The position numbers and the translations under genes were made by a program. A DNA stretch of 64,000 bases from NCBI RefSeq assembly GCF_963259705.1, contig NC_081840.1, positions 99,988,626 to 100,052,625 of the forward strand, given 5' to 3'. This document shows, in pieces, positions 1 to 9,859 of this stretch (within the stretch, counting starts at the first letter, position 1; every line of letters starts with the position of its first letter). The notes beneath the pieces were generated by a model, which saw nothing but the letters and a program-made list of their open reading frames with translations, was not told the origin of the DNA and made no database searches. The stretch is from Myotis daubentonii (lineage: Eukaryota; Chordata; Mammalia; Chiroptera; Vespertilionidae).

Positions 1-59
1 CCTTCCTCTTAAATCAATTTTTAAAAAACAACATATCCTCGGATGAAGATTAAAAGATA

Positions 60-230
60 TATTACCTCATTTAATCTGGATTAAAACCCTATGAAGAAGA
101 TATTATTATCATTTTATAGGTAAGGAAACTTGAGGCAGAGATGTTGTTGCCTAAGATCACTAGTAGGTGGAGCCTGTATTCAAATCTAGATAGGCAGCCT
201 GGCTCCATACCATGTGTTTAACCACAAGCT
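60..230 (-). repeat. MIR SINE (antisense)
   Basis: The stretch reads as an antisense MIR: a TTTAATC-type start, a 'gaagatattattatcattttatag' -like core, 'gaaacttgaggcagag', then a 'cactagtaggtgg' and 'caaatctagataggcagcctggctcc' tail. It is diverged, as expected for an ancient mammalian SINE. The assignment rests on recognising the consensus order by eye. Confidence 0.6.
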
Positions 231-1079
231 GTAAAAGACCCTATTGATAACATAGGCACCTATGATCTCCCATGCAGTGGGCTTTCTTGTTGTTTTGTTG
301 ATGGTTTCTTTTGCTGTGCAAAAGGTTTTTATTTTGATGTAGTCCCATTTGTTTATTTTCTCTTTAGTTCCCATTGCCCTAGGAGTGGTATCAGTGAAGA
401 AATTGCTTTGGCATATGTCTGAGATTTTGCTGCCTGTGGATTCCTCTAATATTTTCATGGTTTCCTGTTTTATGTTTAAGTCCTTTATCCATTTTGAGTT
501 TATTTTTGCGTGTGGTGTAAGTTGGTGGTCTAGTTTTATTTTTTTTAATGTATCTGTCCAATTTTCCCAACACCATTTATTGAAGAGACTATCTTGACTC
601 CATTGTATGCTCTTGCCTCCTTTGTCAAATATTAATTGGGCATAGTGGTTTGGGTCGATTTCTGGGTTCTTTATTCTATTCCATTGATCTATATGTCTGT
701 TCTTGTGCCAGTACCAGGCAGTTTTGAGAACAGTGGCTTTTTAATACAACTTGATATCTGGTATTGAGATCCCTCCTACTTCGTTCTTCTTTCTCAGGAT
801 TGCTGCAGCTCTTCGGGGTATTTTTTTATTCCAGATTAATTTTCAGAGAGTATGTTCTAGGTCTGTGAAATATGCCAATGGTATTTTAATGGGGAAATGC
901 ATTGAATCTATAGATTGCTTTGGGTATTGTGGACATTTTAATGATGTTGATTCTACCAGGCCATGAACACAGTATGTTCTCCCATCTGTTTATGTTTTCC
1001 TCTATTTTTTTTTCCAGTGTCCTGTAGTTTTCCAAGTACAGGTTTTTTACCTCCTTAGTTAAGTTTATTCCTAGGTATC

Positions 1080-1285
1080 TTAATTTTTTTTCATGCGATG
1101 GTAAATGGGATTTTTTTTTTTTTTAGTCTCTCTTTCTGTAAGTTCACTATTGGTATATAGAAATGCCATAGATTTCTTGGCATTAATTTTGTATCCTGCT
1201 ACATTGCCGAATTCATTTATTAAGTCTAATAATTTTTTAATGAAGTCTTTAGGGTTTTCTATGTATAGTATCATGTCATCTGCGA
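1080..1285 (-). pseudogene. L1 ORF2 reverse-transcriptase fragment with FADD box
   Basis: The minus strand encodes a stretch containing a FADD-type catalytic motif followed by [11 protein letters not shown] and [13 protein letters not shown], which are typical L1 reverse-transcriptase palm and thumb residues. It lies in the inverted arm of the twin-primed L1. The frame breaks at an A-rich run near 1110-1125. This is a relic with no expected function. Confidence 0.8.
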
Positions 1286-1376
1286 ATAATGACAGTTTTA
1301 CGTCTTCTTTTCCAATTTGGATACCTTTTATTTCTTCTTCTTGTGTAATTACAATGTTATCACCGGTAAGAGTTTA

Positions 1377-1735
1377 ATCTCCAATATTTACAGGGAACTC
1401 ATACAACTTAACAAAAGGAAGAAAAACAGCCCAGTCAAGAAATGGGCAATGAACCTAAATAGATACTTTTTGAAAGAAGACATAAGGAAGGCCAAGAGAC
1501 ATATGAAAACATGCTCAAAGTCAATAATAATCCAAGAGATGCAAATCAAAATGACAATGCGGTACCATCTCACACCTGTCAGAATGGTTATCAGCAAATC
1601 AACAAACGACAAGTGCTAGTGAGGAGGCACAGAAAAAGGAACCCTCGTATACTGCTGGTGGGAATGCAGTCTGTTGCAGCCACTCTAGAGAACAATATGG
1701 AGTTTCCTTAAAGATCTAAAAATGAAACTCCCATT
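1377..1735 (+). pseudogene. L1 ORF2 C-terminal fragment (sense arm)
   Basis: The plus strand carries degraded C-terminal L1 ORF2 sequence: an [20 protein letters not shown] segment, then [13 protein letters not shown] in another frame and further on GMQSVAATLENNMEFP. Frame changes and stops show it is a pseudogene. It continues into the L1 3' UTR at about 1740-2310. Confidence 0.75.
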
Positions 1736-2828
1736 TGATCCAGTGATCCCACTTCTAGGAATATATCCAAAGAAACTATAAACACCAATCAGAAAGGATA
1801 TATGTACCCCTATGTTCATAGCAGCACAATTTACCATAGCTAAGATTTGGAAACAGCCTAAGTGCCCATCAGCAAATGAGCGGATTAAAAAACTGTGGTA
1901 CAGCTACACAATGGAATGCCAAGCTGAGATAAAAAGGAAGGAATTCTTACCATTTGCAACAGCATAGATGGAACTGGAGAGCATTATGCTAAGTGAAATA
2001 AGCCAGTCAGAGAAAGATAAATATTACATGATCTCACTCATTTATGGAATATAATGAACAACATAAACTGATGAACGAAAACAGATCCAGAGATAATCAT
2101 CCATCAGAATGTCAAACCTCAGAGGGAAGGTAGGGGAGGGTGAGGGTAAGGGGGAGAAATCAACCAAAGGACTTGTATGCATGCATATAAGCCTAACCAA
2201 TGGACACAGACAACAGAGGGTGAAGGCATGAGTGGGGGAGTGGGAGGGCAATGGGGGGATAAGGACACATATGTAATACCTTAATAAAGAAAAAATTAAA
2301 TGAATAAAAAATAAAATGGGAGAATATTGAGTACTCTAAGGGTAATATGCCATCTTTTCAATGTTTTTAAATAAATGGGTACTCTTTTTGAAGATTGCAA
2401 GCATGTTGTCAGATTATAATAAATTCCTTTTCCTTTAAGAATGTTAAAAGTAATATTGGTAAAAGATGTATTTCTAGACATCGCTTAAATTTACTCTTAA
2501 ATGAAATTTGTATTTATATACTCATGAGAAAAAAAAGTAGCTAGGTAAAAATGTACCTTTTAGTCTAATTGCTGATATGCCCATATGCAGTAATGATGAT
2601 GGTGACCTTTCTTCTTCCAAAAATGAATTGATGAAATAATAATTTAAAATCAGAAAGTTTAAGTATAAATTTTAGAAAGCAATATTTGATTCAGGGATGA
2701 GTCTTACAGTAAAATGTGGAAAGAGAAAATTGGGCAATTATAAGTGATTTGTGAAGAAGCTAATAGTAATATTTAAAAGCAAGGCCTCTGAGGTAAAAAG
2801 AGAAAAAGATCTGACATCTTTTAGAGCA

Positions 2829-2886
2829 GCGGTCACCAACCTCATGGACCATCAGTGGCCCGTGGACCACCAGTTGGTGACCACAG
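2829..2886. mobile_element. Tiny non-autonomous hAT element (58 bp)
   Basis: A 58-bp unit starts CAGCGGTCACCAACC and ends AGTTGGTGACCACAG, which are imperfect terminal inverted repeats of hAT type. It is flanked by 8-bp sequences ttttagag (2821-2828) and ctttagat (2887-2894), a diverged hAT-length target duplication. It directly abuts a second hAT element. Confidence 0.7.
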
Positions 2887-2894
2887 CTTTAGAT

Positions 2895-3209
2895 TAGTGA
2901 TTTTCAACCTTTTTTTTTTTTATCTCATGACATGCATAAACTAATTACTAAAATTGTGTGGCACACCAAAAATATTTTTTGCCGATCTAACAAAAAATAG
3001 ATATTAGGTATACTTTTGATAAATTCATGCTCAGTGGCTATTGTTATGTTGGATGTTCTTTTTACTTTATTTTATTTGACAATCTAAGCGAAAAGAGGGG
3101 TCATTTTTTTATGTAACAATTTAAGGGAAAATATGTCAGTGTCCCTAACTAAATAGTCAGGTATTGCATGTTTTAAAATTCATTCGGCACACCAGTTGAA
3201 AAATCTCTG
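2895..3209. mobile_element. Non-autonomous hAT element (about 315 bp)
   Basis: The left end reads TAGTGATTTTCAACCTT and the right end AGTTGAAAAATCTCTG, imperfect inverted repeats of hAT type. Flanking octamers are ctttagat (2887-2894) and ctttagag (3210-3217). The left octamer is also the right flank of the preceding 58-bp hAT element. The interior is AT-rich with no coding capacity. Confidence 0.75.
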
Positions 3210-3939
3210 CTTTAGAGCATTGGCTCTTTACCCACTGATGAGCATACTCTTGAGAATCTGATTAGCTTACAGGAATTTCCATATAAAGTCACGGGTTTTA
3301 TGACTACATGAAAATCTTTCTATGAGTCAACTCCTAACCCTATTCCCACTTAGAGCCTTTACAGGGTCTTGAGAGATCTCATCTTACAGCTGTATGCTCA
3401 TGATATATGTACATTGTCTATGAAGAATTTCAGATTTTCTTTGTGTTGCTCTTTGTTAAACTTCAAATAGCTTAATTTTCAGTGACACGTGGTTTTATTA
3501 GAATGTGACTGTTACTGATTTTTTAAAAAATCTTTATTGTTGAAAGTATTACATATGTCACCCTTTTTTCCCCCATTGACCCCATCTAGCCAACTCCTGC
3601 TCCTTGCCCAAGGCCATCACTACACTATTGTCTGTGTCCATGGGTTATGTATATATATGCATACAAGTACTTTGGTTGACTTCTTCCCTCCTACCCACCC
3701 ACCCCCACATTCCCTCTGAGATTTGACAGTCTGTTCCATGCTTCTATGTCTCTGGATCTATTTTCTTCATCAGTTTATTTTGTTCATTAGAATTCACATA
3801 TGAGTGAAATTTTGTGGTACTTGTCTTTTTCTGACTGGCTTATTTCACTTAGCATAATACTCTCCAGGGCCCTCCATGCTGTCTCAAAGTGTAAGAGGTC
3901 CTTCTTTTTTGCAGTTGCCTAGTATTCCATGGTGTAGAT

Positions 3940-4147
3940 CAGGGGTCCTCGAACTTTTTAAACAGGGGGCCAGTTCACTGCTCCTCAGACCGTTGGAGGT
4001 CCGGACTATAGTTTAAAAAAAAAACAACTATGAACAAGTTCCTATGCACACTGCACATATCTTATTTTGAAGTAAAAAAACAAAATGGGAACAAATACAA
4101 TATTTGTATTTGCATGTGGCCTGCGGGCAGTAGTTTGAGGACCCCTG
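3940..4147. mobile_element. Non-autonomous hAT element (208 bp)
   Basis: Termini CAGGGGTCCTCGAAC and GTTTGAGGACCCCTG are near-perfect inverted repeats. Flanking octamers gtgtagat (3932-3939) and atgtagat (4148-4155) form a hAT-length target duplication lying in L1 sequence. A near-identical copy lies at 9105-9308, so the family amplified fairly recently. There is no open reading frame of note. Confidence 0.9.
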
Positions 4148-4179
4148 ATGTAGATGTACCACAGCTTTTTTTTTTTTTT

Positions 4180-4323
4180 AATGTGCCTCAGGCATGAAAC
4201 AGCTCTGGCCACCAAGACAGGCATCAAGCTAGGATGAACTAAGGACTGCATGTCTGCTCTGCCCCTGATTGATATAAGAGCAACACCACCAATCAGGTAT
4301 CTCCTTGCCTATTGCCAGGGGGT
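4180..4323 (-). ncRNA. Candidate H/ACA-box snoRNA retrocopy
   Basis: Read on the minus strand, a body of about 144 nt ends in ACA plus two bases (ACA at 4184-4182), followed by an A14 tract (T14 at 4166-4179 on +). It has an AGAGCA hexamer matching the H box ANANNA (4260-4255), placed 63 nt from the 5' end and about 71 nt from the ACA. The 5' half has a perfect 8-bp stem (cctgattg/caatcagg; + 4264-4271 with 4290-4297). It is flanked by a 15-bp target duplication, taccacagctttttt (4157-4171 and 4324-4338), and the + strand nick lies at TTTTTT/A, as L1 endonuclease prefers. H/ACA snoRNAs guide pseudouridylation. This copy is probably a non-functional retrocopy moved by L1. The 3' hairpin is not obvious by eye, so another small RNA remains possible. 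Confidence 0.55.
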
Positions 4324-5126
4324 TACCACAGCTTTTTTATCCACTCATTTACTGATGGGCACTTGGGCTGTTTCCAGATCTTAGCTATTGTAAATGCTGC
4401 TGCTATGAACATAGGGATATGGATACATATGTTCTTTCTGATTGGTGTTTCAGGCTTCTTAGTATATACTAGAGGCCCAGTGCGTGAAATTCATGCATGG
4501 TGGGGGCGAGGGGCCCTCAGCCCAGCCTGGGCCCTCTTGTATTCTGGGACCCCTCACTCCTTATCGTCTGCCTGCTCGCTGCTCCTTACCTCTAGGCTCG
4601 CTGCTCCTTAGCACTGCTACAGAGGTGGTAGAAGCTTCCGCCATCACCACTGCACTTGCCAGCCTTGAGCCGGACTTCTGGCTGAGTGGTGTTCAACCTG
4701 TGTTGAGCATCTGCCCCCTGGTGGTCAGTATGTATCATAGTGACCAGTCTTTCTGGTTATTCCTCTGAAACGGTTGCTTAGGCTTCTTTTTTTTTTTTAA
4801 TTAAATCTTTATTGTTCAGATTATTATATTTGTTCCTCTTTTTTCCCCCCCCATAACTCCCCTCCTTCCAGCTCCCGCCCCACCCTCCGCCCTCACTCCC
4901 CACCCACTGTCCTCTTCCATAGGTGCACGATTTTTGTCCAGTCTCTTTCCGCATCTCCCACACCCCTTTCCCCCCCAAGAATAGTCAGTCCATTCCCTTT
5001 CTATGTCCCTGATTCTATTATGATCACCAGATTATTTATTCACTTGATTCTTAGATTCACTTGTTGATAGATGCATATTTGTTGTTCATAATTTGTATCT
5101 TTACCTTTTTTTTCTTCTTCCTCTTC

Positions 5127-6016
5127 TTAAAGGATACCTTTCAGCATTTCATATAATGCTGGTTTGGTGGTGGTGAACTCCTTTAGCTTTTCCTTATCTG
5201 TGAAGCTCTTTATCTGACCTTCCGTTCTGAATGATAGCTTTGCTGGATAAAGTAATCTTGGTTGTAGGTTCTTGGTATCCATCACTTTGAATATTTCTTG
5301 CCATTCCCTTCTGGCCTGCAAAGTTTCTGTTGAGAAATCCACTGACAGTCGTATGGGTATTCCCTTGTAGGTAACTGGGTTTCTTTCTCTTGCTGCTTTT
5401 AAGATTCTCTCTTTGTCTTTTGCTCTTGGCATTTTAATTATGATGTGTCTTGGTGTGGTCCTCTTTGGATTCCTTTTGTTTGGGGTTCTCTGCGCTTCCA
5501 GGACCTGTAGGTCTATTTCTTTCACCAGGTGGGGGAAGTTTTCTGTCATTATTTCTTTAAATAGGTTTTTAATATCTTGCTCTCTCTCATCTTCTGGCAC
5601 CCCTATAATTCTGATGTTGGTGCGCTTGAAGCTGTCCTAGAGGCTCCTTACACTATCTTCGTATTTACGATTCTTTTTTCATTTTGCTTTTCCAGTTGGG
5701 TGATTTTTGCTTCTTCGCATTTCGAATCTTTGACTTGATTCTTGCGCTCCTCTGGTCTGCTGTTGGGTGTCTGTATAATATTCTTTATTTCAGTCAGTGT
5801 ATGCTTAGTTTCTAGTTCGTTCTTTATCACAACATCGAGGGTCTCATTAGATTTCTTGAGGATCTCACTACATTTATCGGCGGTCTCACCAGTCTTTTCG
5901 AGGGCCTTACTAAGTTTATCGGCAGCTTCTAGACAGTTCTTAAGAGACCTTAAAAGTGTGGTTCTGAACTCAATATCCTCCATTGACAGTTTTGTCCTGT
6001 TTCTTTGTCTCCGCAT
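5127..6016 (-). pseudogene. HAL1/L1 ORF1p, broken RNA-binding protein
   Basis: ORF1p is the L1 RNA chaperone that trimerises through a coiled coil and coats element RNA in the cytoplasm. The start at 6016 gives MRRQRNRTKLSMED, then heptad-rich coiled coil (LSKALEKTGETADKCSEILKK) up to about 5670. The central RRM (MGVPE-like strand, then DEREQDIKNLFKEIM) and the C-terminal domain (RAKDKERILKAARERNPVTYKG, SAETLQ-like SVDFSTETLQARREW) follow, ending in EMLKGIL at 5127. It is broken twice: a frameshift near 5665 and an in-frame TAG at 5639-5637 where the sister copy has Trp (SLWDNF). Distal to these, 157 codons remain open, so the breaks are few and the insertion fairly young. Confidence 0.9.
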
Positions 6017-6714
6017 TTTTTATGCTTTCTTGGTGCACCCCCTAGTGGTCTTTGTGTGCAGTCTTGTTGCCTTTAAGCCTTGATTGATGTCGGCAATACC
6101 GGGGGTGATTTGACCTCCAGGCTAACTGGCTATGAGAGTCCACTGTGTCTGCAGTGGGAGGGCTTCTGTGCTGGATCTCTAGGGTGGTGCTAATCTAGCG
6201 TTTGCCTGAGGCTATCCGGCAAATGGTTCTGTGCAGGGCTTGGGCGGGGCGGGTCCCTGGGGATCTACAGGGCTGGCCGGAGCGAGCAGTTATGGCTGCT
6301 CTCAGTTCCTTCCCCAGGAGCTTTGCCTCTCAGAGTCCCAGCAACGGCTGCAAACCTCGGAGAGAAAGCTGCCTTTGAGTTCCGACCGAAGCCAGACAGT
6401 CCCGCTTCTCCCATTTGAGTCTTGGTCCCCAGAGTCTCGCCCGGATCTGGAGCTCAGAGTCTGAAACTCCCTCTCGATTGAAAACAACAACCGCGCCCTC
6501 CGCCGCCAGCCCGCTCCGCGCGCGCACTCCGCACCTGAGTATTTCACTTCAGGACTTCGCCTCCTCTGAGTCTGGGTATGATATTCTCTTTCCTCCTAGT
6601 TGTAGAATTTCCACTCAGCCAGCCTTCCTGTGGTTCTGGATGATGTATGTTCTGTCCTTTAGTTATATCTCTGAAGTGGTTGTTCGAGGGCAGCAATCTC
6701 CGGCGTTAACCTAT

Positions 6715-6727
6715 GCCGCCATCTTGG
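6715..6727 (-). promoter_or_regulatory. YY1-type motif at the 5' end of the HAL1
   Basis: The minus strand reads CCAAGATGGCGGC within about 20 bp of the HAL1 5' terminus. In human L1 a CAAGATGGC-type YY1 site near the start of the 5' UTR directs accurate initiation. The same position in the second HAL1 (42236-42248) reads CCAAGATGGCAGC. Function in HAL1 is inferred from this positional match. Confidence 0.6.
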
Positions 6728-6809
6728 TTTCTCTGCTTAGGCTTCTATTACATAGATTCCTAGAAGTGGGATCACTAGATAGTGATTTTTCCTTTTGAGC
6801 TGAAACTAT

Positions 6810-7700
6810 GTAAATTCACTTTCAGAGGTTCTTCAAAGACAGCATTTCCTACTTAATCTCAGAAAAGAAAAACAGGCCACTCAAGTGAATTACATATATA
6901 TGTAGTATATTGCAAGCAATTATTTACTTTTTTTTTTTTTTAGACAGAAAGCTCTTGCAGCTGAATAAAGACATTTTTTTAAGGACACATGTAAATGTAC
7001 AGCAATTTATAGCTCTGACCATTAGATAATTTAGGATGTTCACAAAGAATTCAGGGTAATTATGAAGTGTCCCATTAAAAAGGGGTATTTGCCCACTTCT
7101 CTATTGGTGAGGCTAGCTCATCTAATATATGGAATTTTATATTATTTTTGTTTAATTCACCTCAGCACAGCACAGGAGAGTAAATTACACCCCTGGCAGA
7201 TTTGGGAGTATAACCTTCATGAAATATTTCTAGAAAATGAGAAATATTAATGCAAAATTGCTTCTTTACTTTACAATTTATTTGTGTGTTAATTTAAAGA
7301 CCACAGGAATTTGCATTAAATTTTTCTCTTAAAAATTGGGTCACATGAGTTCTCTAGAATGATTATATTGTCTAATCGGTAGCTTCAAGTCTCCATTCCT
7401 TTACCAACCACCAGGATATCTTTCTTTCAAATGTCAAAATACTTAGGGATACATCTTATGAATAATTAACTCATTTTTTTGGTGTAGACTTGGAATTATT
7501 TGGAGGATAAACTATAGCAACTTAAAAGTCTGATTTCTGTTGAATGGAGCTGTGGTTAATCTTTAAAACCCATTGTTAACATTTTGGTAATGGCGCTAAC
7601 ATTCAGAAAGGGAAAAATCACCTAACTTTTTATTTTCAGTTTTATATAATTTTACAGTTTGGTACTTAATCACTTACTTGCTGTTCTTGATATGAGATTA
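6810..7700. other. No recognised feature (AT-rich)
   Basis: About 0.9 kb of AT-rich sequence with short T-runs. I see no splice-flanked open frame, repeat or RNA gene here. Short open frames such as the one at 7062-7250 lack any support. Confidence 0.5.
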
Positions 7701-7830
7701 GTTAGTCTAATGTAACAAACAGTTAATGACTGCCTATTGCACTGTGTAGACACTGTGGTAATTGCTGGTGATACAGCGATAGATAAAATTTGGTTTTGCA
7801 CTTACAGATTTCATAGTTAAATGACAGAAG
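7700..7830 (-). repeat. L2-like LINE fragment (antisense, diverged)
   Basis: The order 'tgactgcctattgcactgtgtagacactgtggtaattgctgg' then 'gatacagcgatagataaaa' parallels the antisense L2 3' end (size, turnover and order of words). The identity is low and only the pattern supports it. Confidence 0.4.
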
Positions 7831-7968
7831 AATCACAAAAAACATCTGTAATACAGTACAGTCACTAATTTAGAGAAATAGAAAAAATGGCCAAAGAAAG
7901 CATTAATGGAAGAGATAATACTTAAATTGAGAATCAAAGGAGAGAGAGAGAGATTGATTAAGAGAGAG

Positions 7969-7970
7969 TG

Positions 7971-8014
<44 letters not shown>
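7969..8014 (+). repeat. (TG)n microsatellite
   Basis: Uninterrupted TG dinucleotides following a GA-rich run at about 7940-7968. Confidence 0.95.
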
Positions 8015-8017
<3 letters not shown>

Positions 8018-8099
8018 ATTTAAGTGAGGAAGACACAGGAATGGGAGCAGAGGACCCACCCGGGGGAAAGCAGGAGCAAAGGCCCATTGGTGAGAAAGG

Positions 8100-8900
8100 C
8101 ATGATGTGTTCTGGAAGTGCAAGTTAGATGTATGTTGGGTGGTAAGAGTATTAAAAAAAGAACAGAGTGATGGAGAGATATGAAACCCAGATTATGGGAA
8201 GTTTTTTATACTGTTTTTAGGAGCTTGAATTTTGTCTCTCATTCTGTGCTTTGGAAAGTCATTCAAGAGTTCTAAGCAGGGCCTTTTGTATTTGTAGTTA
8301 AGTTGAATAGATTACTTGGTTAGCTGCTGTGGATGATAAATTTGAAGGGAAAAAAGATTGGAGGAAGGGAGAACATTGGGAAGTAGTTGGTTTAATGAGA
8401 GCTGATGAGGGCTTAAACTGGGGCTGTGTTAATAGAAATGGAAAAGAAACAAATTTCAGACTCTACATTTGTTGTTGATAAATAGTAAATTCAGCAGGAC
8501 TTGATGTTTGGAAATAGCTAATGGAGGAGAAATAGACAAGTTTAACACCGTAGTTTCTAGCTGCAGTGACTGCATGGATGATAATCTCATCAATTTAGGT
8601 AAGGATCAATCTAGAAGCTAAGGAAGTCAGTTTTGGATATTTTGAGTCTGAGATGGTAGTGAAATAACCAATGTAGAAGTTAAACAAGGCAATTGAATTT
8701 TTTAATTTGATGCTGTGGGATGTAACTGGGGGCTCTGGGCTGAGAAGTGATTGAAACCATGGGACCATATAGGGAGCATATGTGGGCTGAGGAGAGAAAA
8801 TAAGAGGGCAGAAGATAGGGTATTGGGAAGCATCAATTTTTCAGAGTCAAGCAGAGAAAAAGAAGCCCACAAAGGAGAGGAGCTAACCAAGAGCAAATGA
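8100..8900 (+). repeat. Ancient interspersed repeat, family not named
   Basis: The word order (gagagatatgaaa; aggagcttgaattttgtctc; ggaaagtcattcaagag; gctgctgtggatgat; gatgagggcttaaactgggg; cagcaggacttgatg) matches an old mammalian interspersed repeat that I recognise by pattern but cannot name. A related block appears at about 25740-26280. No coding function is suggested. Confidence 0.35.
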
Positions 8901-9104
8901 AATAATCATTGAGCTGACCTGCAAATCCAACTGAGACTAGAACCTACACATTTTTTAATGAAACAAATTGTTATACAGAGCTATGATTTACTCAGATGCC
9001 TTCTGTAGCCAAAATGAGTGATGAAGATCATAATGTAGCATTAATCTAGTGTTGAGGTTATGAGCTTAGGGAAACTAATGTGTTGAAGTTAGAACAGTTT
9101 AGAT

Positions 9105-9308
9105 CAGGGGTCCTCAAACTTTTTAAACAGGGGGCCAGTTCACTGTCCCTCAGACCGTTGGAGGGCCGGACTATAGTTTAAAAAAAAACTATGAACAAAT
9201 TCCTATGCACACTGCACATATCTTATTTTGAAGTAAAAAAACAAAACGGGAACAAGTGCAATATTTGTATTTGCATGTGGCCCGCGGGCCGTAGTTTGAG
9301 GACCCCTG
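9105..9308. mobile_element. Non-autonomous hAT element (204 bp)
   Basis: Termini CAGGGGTCCTCAAACT and GTTTGAGGACCCCTG form inverted repeats. Both flanks are the identical octamer gtttagat (9097-9104 and 9309-9316), a perfect hAT target duplication. It is nearly identical to the copy at 3940-4147 apart from a few substitutions and short indels. Confidence 0.93.
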
Positions 9309-9412
9309 GTTTAGATGATAAACTGTGGCAAATGTTGCATATTATGTTTGCATGATTATATATAATTATTTAATACATAAATATTAAATATATAATTTTT
9401 ATGTGCAAATTA

Positions 9413-9791
9413 TCCTATATAATAAAAGCCTAATATGCAAATTGGCCGAACGGCCAAACTACCGGTGGAACGACCAGTCACTATGATGTGCACGGACCAC
9501 CAGGGGGCAGATACTCAACACAGGAACTGCCCCCAGCCTGCAGGCCCCAGACCGGCCAAGGCAGATGCCAGCAGGGACACCCTGATCACCCCTCCAGTCA
9601 CCCGGCAGAGGAAGGCGACCCATAGCAGTGGTAGGGGGTAGGGCTGGTGAGTGGGTGGTGCCAGGCTGGCCAAAGTGGGTGCCAGCAAGGGCCCCCTGAT
9701 CACCCCGCCAGTTGCCCCATAGATTGGCTCTGATCACCAACCAGGTCTAGGGACCCTACCCATGCACAAATTTTGTGCCCAAGGCCTCTAG
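9413..9791 (+). mobile_element. HeliBatN Helitron (complete, 379 bp)
   Basis: It starts TCCTATATAATAAAAGCC, has an octamer ATGCAAAT at 9435-9442 and the 'ccaccagggggcag' block. It ends with the palindrome-like tgcacaaattttgtgc and GGCCTCTAG (CTAG at 9788-9791). The flanks are A (9412) and T (9792), the expected Helitron A^T target with no duplication. No coding capacity. Confidence 0.93.
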
Positions 9792-9859
9792 TATATGTAT
9801 ATATGCTCACCACAGAAGATTCTATAATGAGGGCAGGAAGGTATGTTTTGTATGTTGTA

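Larger units (their letters stand above)
266..2310. mobile_element. L1 LINE copy, 5'-inverted (twin priming)
   Basis: Positions about 266-1360 carry L1 ORF2 sequence antisense to the + strand, including the FADD catalytic box of the reverse transcriptase (minus strand near 1285-1272). From about 1365 the sequence switches to L1 ORF2 C-terminal sequence in the sense direction and runs through the 3' UTR to an A-rich tail near 2280-2310. The two arms adjoin in L1 coordinates with only a few dozen bases lost between them, the signature of twin priming during target-primed reverse transcription. Reading frames are broken and the copy is inactive. I found no convincing target-site duplication. Confidence 0.85.
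4788..6733 (-). mobile_element. HAL1 (half-L1) retrotransposon, full-length layout
   Basis: On the minus strand the order is 5' UTR (about 6733-6017, GC-rich and CpG-rich around 6480-6530), ORF1 (6016-5127), a 3' UTR of about 330 bp and a poly(A) tail (T-run at about 4788-4798 on +). No ORF2 sequence lies between ORF1 and the tail, which defines HAL1, a family that depends on L1 for reverse transcription. Its 13-bp target duplication tgcttaggcttct (4775-4787 and 6734-6746) lies inside a Helitron. A second copy is at 39935-42256. Confidence 0.9.
4469..6756 (-). mobile_element. HeliBatN Helitron, split by a HAL1
   Basis: On the minus strand the element ends in CTAG (4472-4469), preceded by the usual GGCCT and an imperfect palindrome around 4479-4497 (gtgcgtgaaattcatgca). 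Its 5' end lies beyond the HAL1 insertion at about 6747-6756 (attacatagA, a diverged form of the usual TCTATATAATAAAAG start read in reverse). It carries the 'ccccctggtggtcagt' block common to HeliBatN copies. It inserted in L1 sequence, which resumes on both sides. Confidence 0.85.
3518..6800 (-). mobile_element. Antisense L1 3' region, host of four nested insertions
   Basis: Antisense L1 3'-UTR and ORF2 C-terminal sequence begins after a T/A-rich end near 3520 and can be followed through 3939, 4148-4171, 4324-4468 and again from about 6757 ('tcctagaagtgggatcac', the continuation of the L1 text interrupted at 4468). It is broken by a hAT element (3940-4147), an RNA retrocopy (4172-4323) and a Helitron (4469-6756) that itself contains a HAL1. 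The true far boundary is uncertain because the sequence diverges after about 6790. Confidence 0.75.

Noticed and set aside
6400..6560. CpG-rich patch as a host gene promoter
   Set aside because: It lies in the 5' UTR of a HAL1 retrotransposon.
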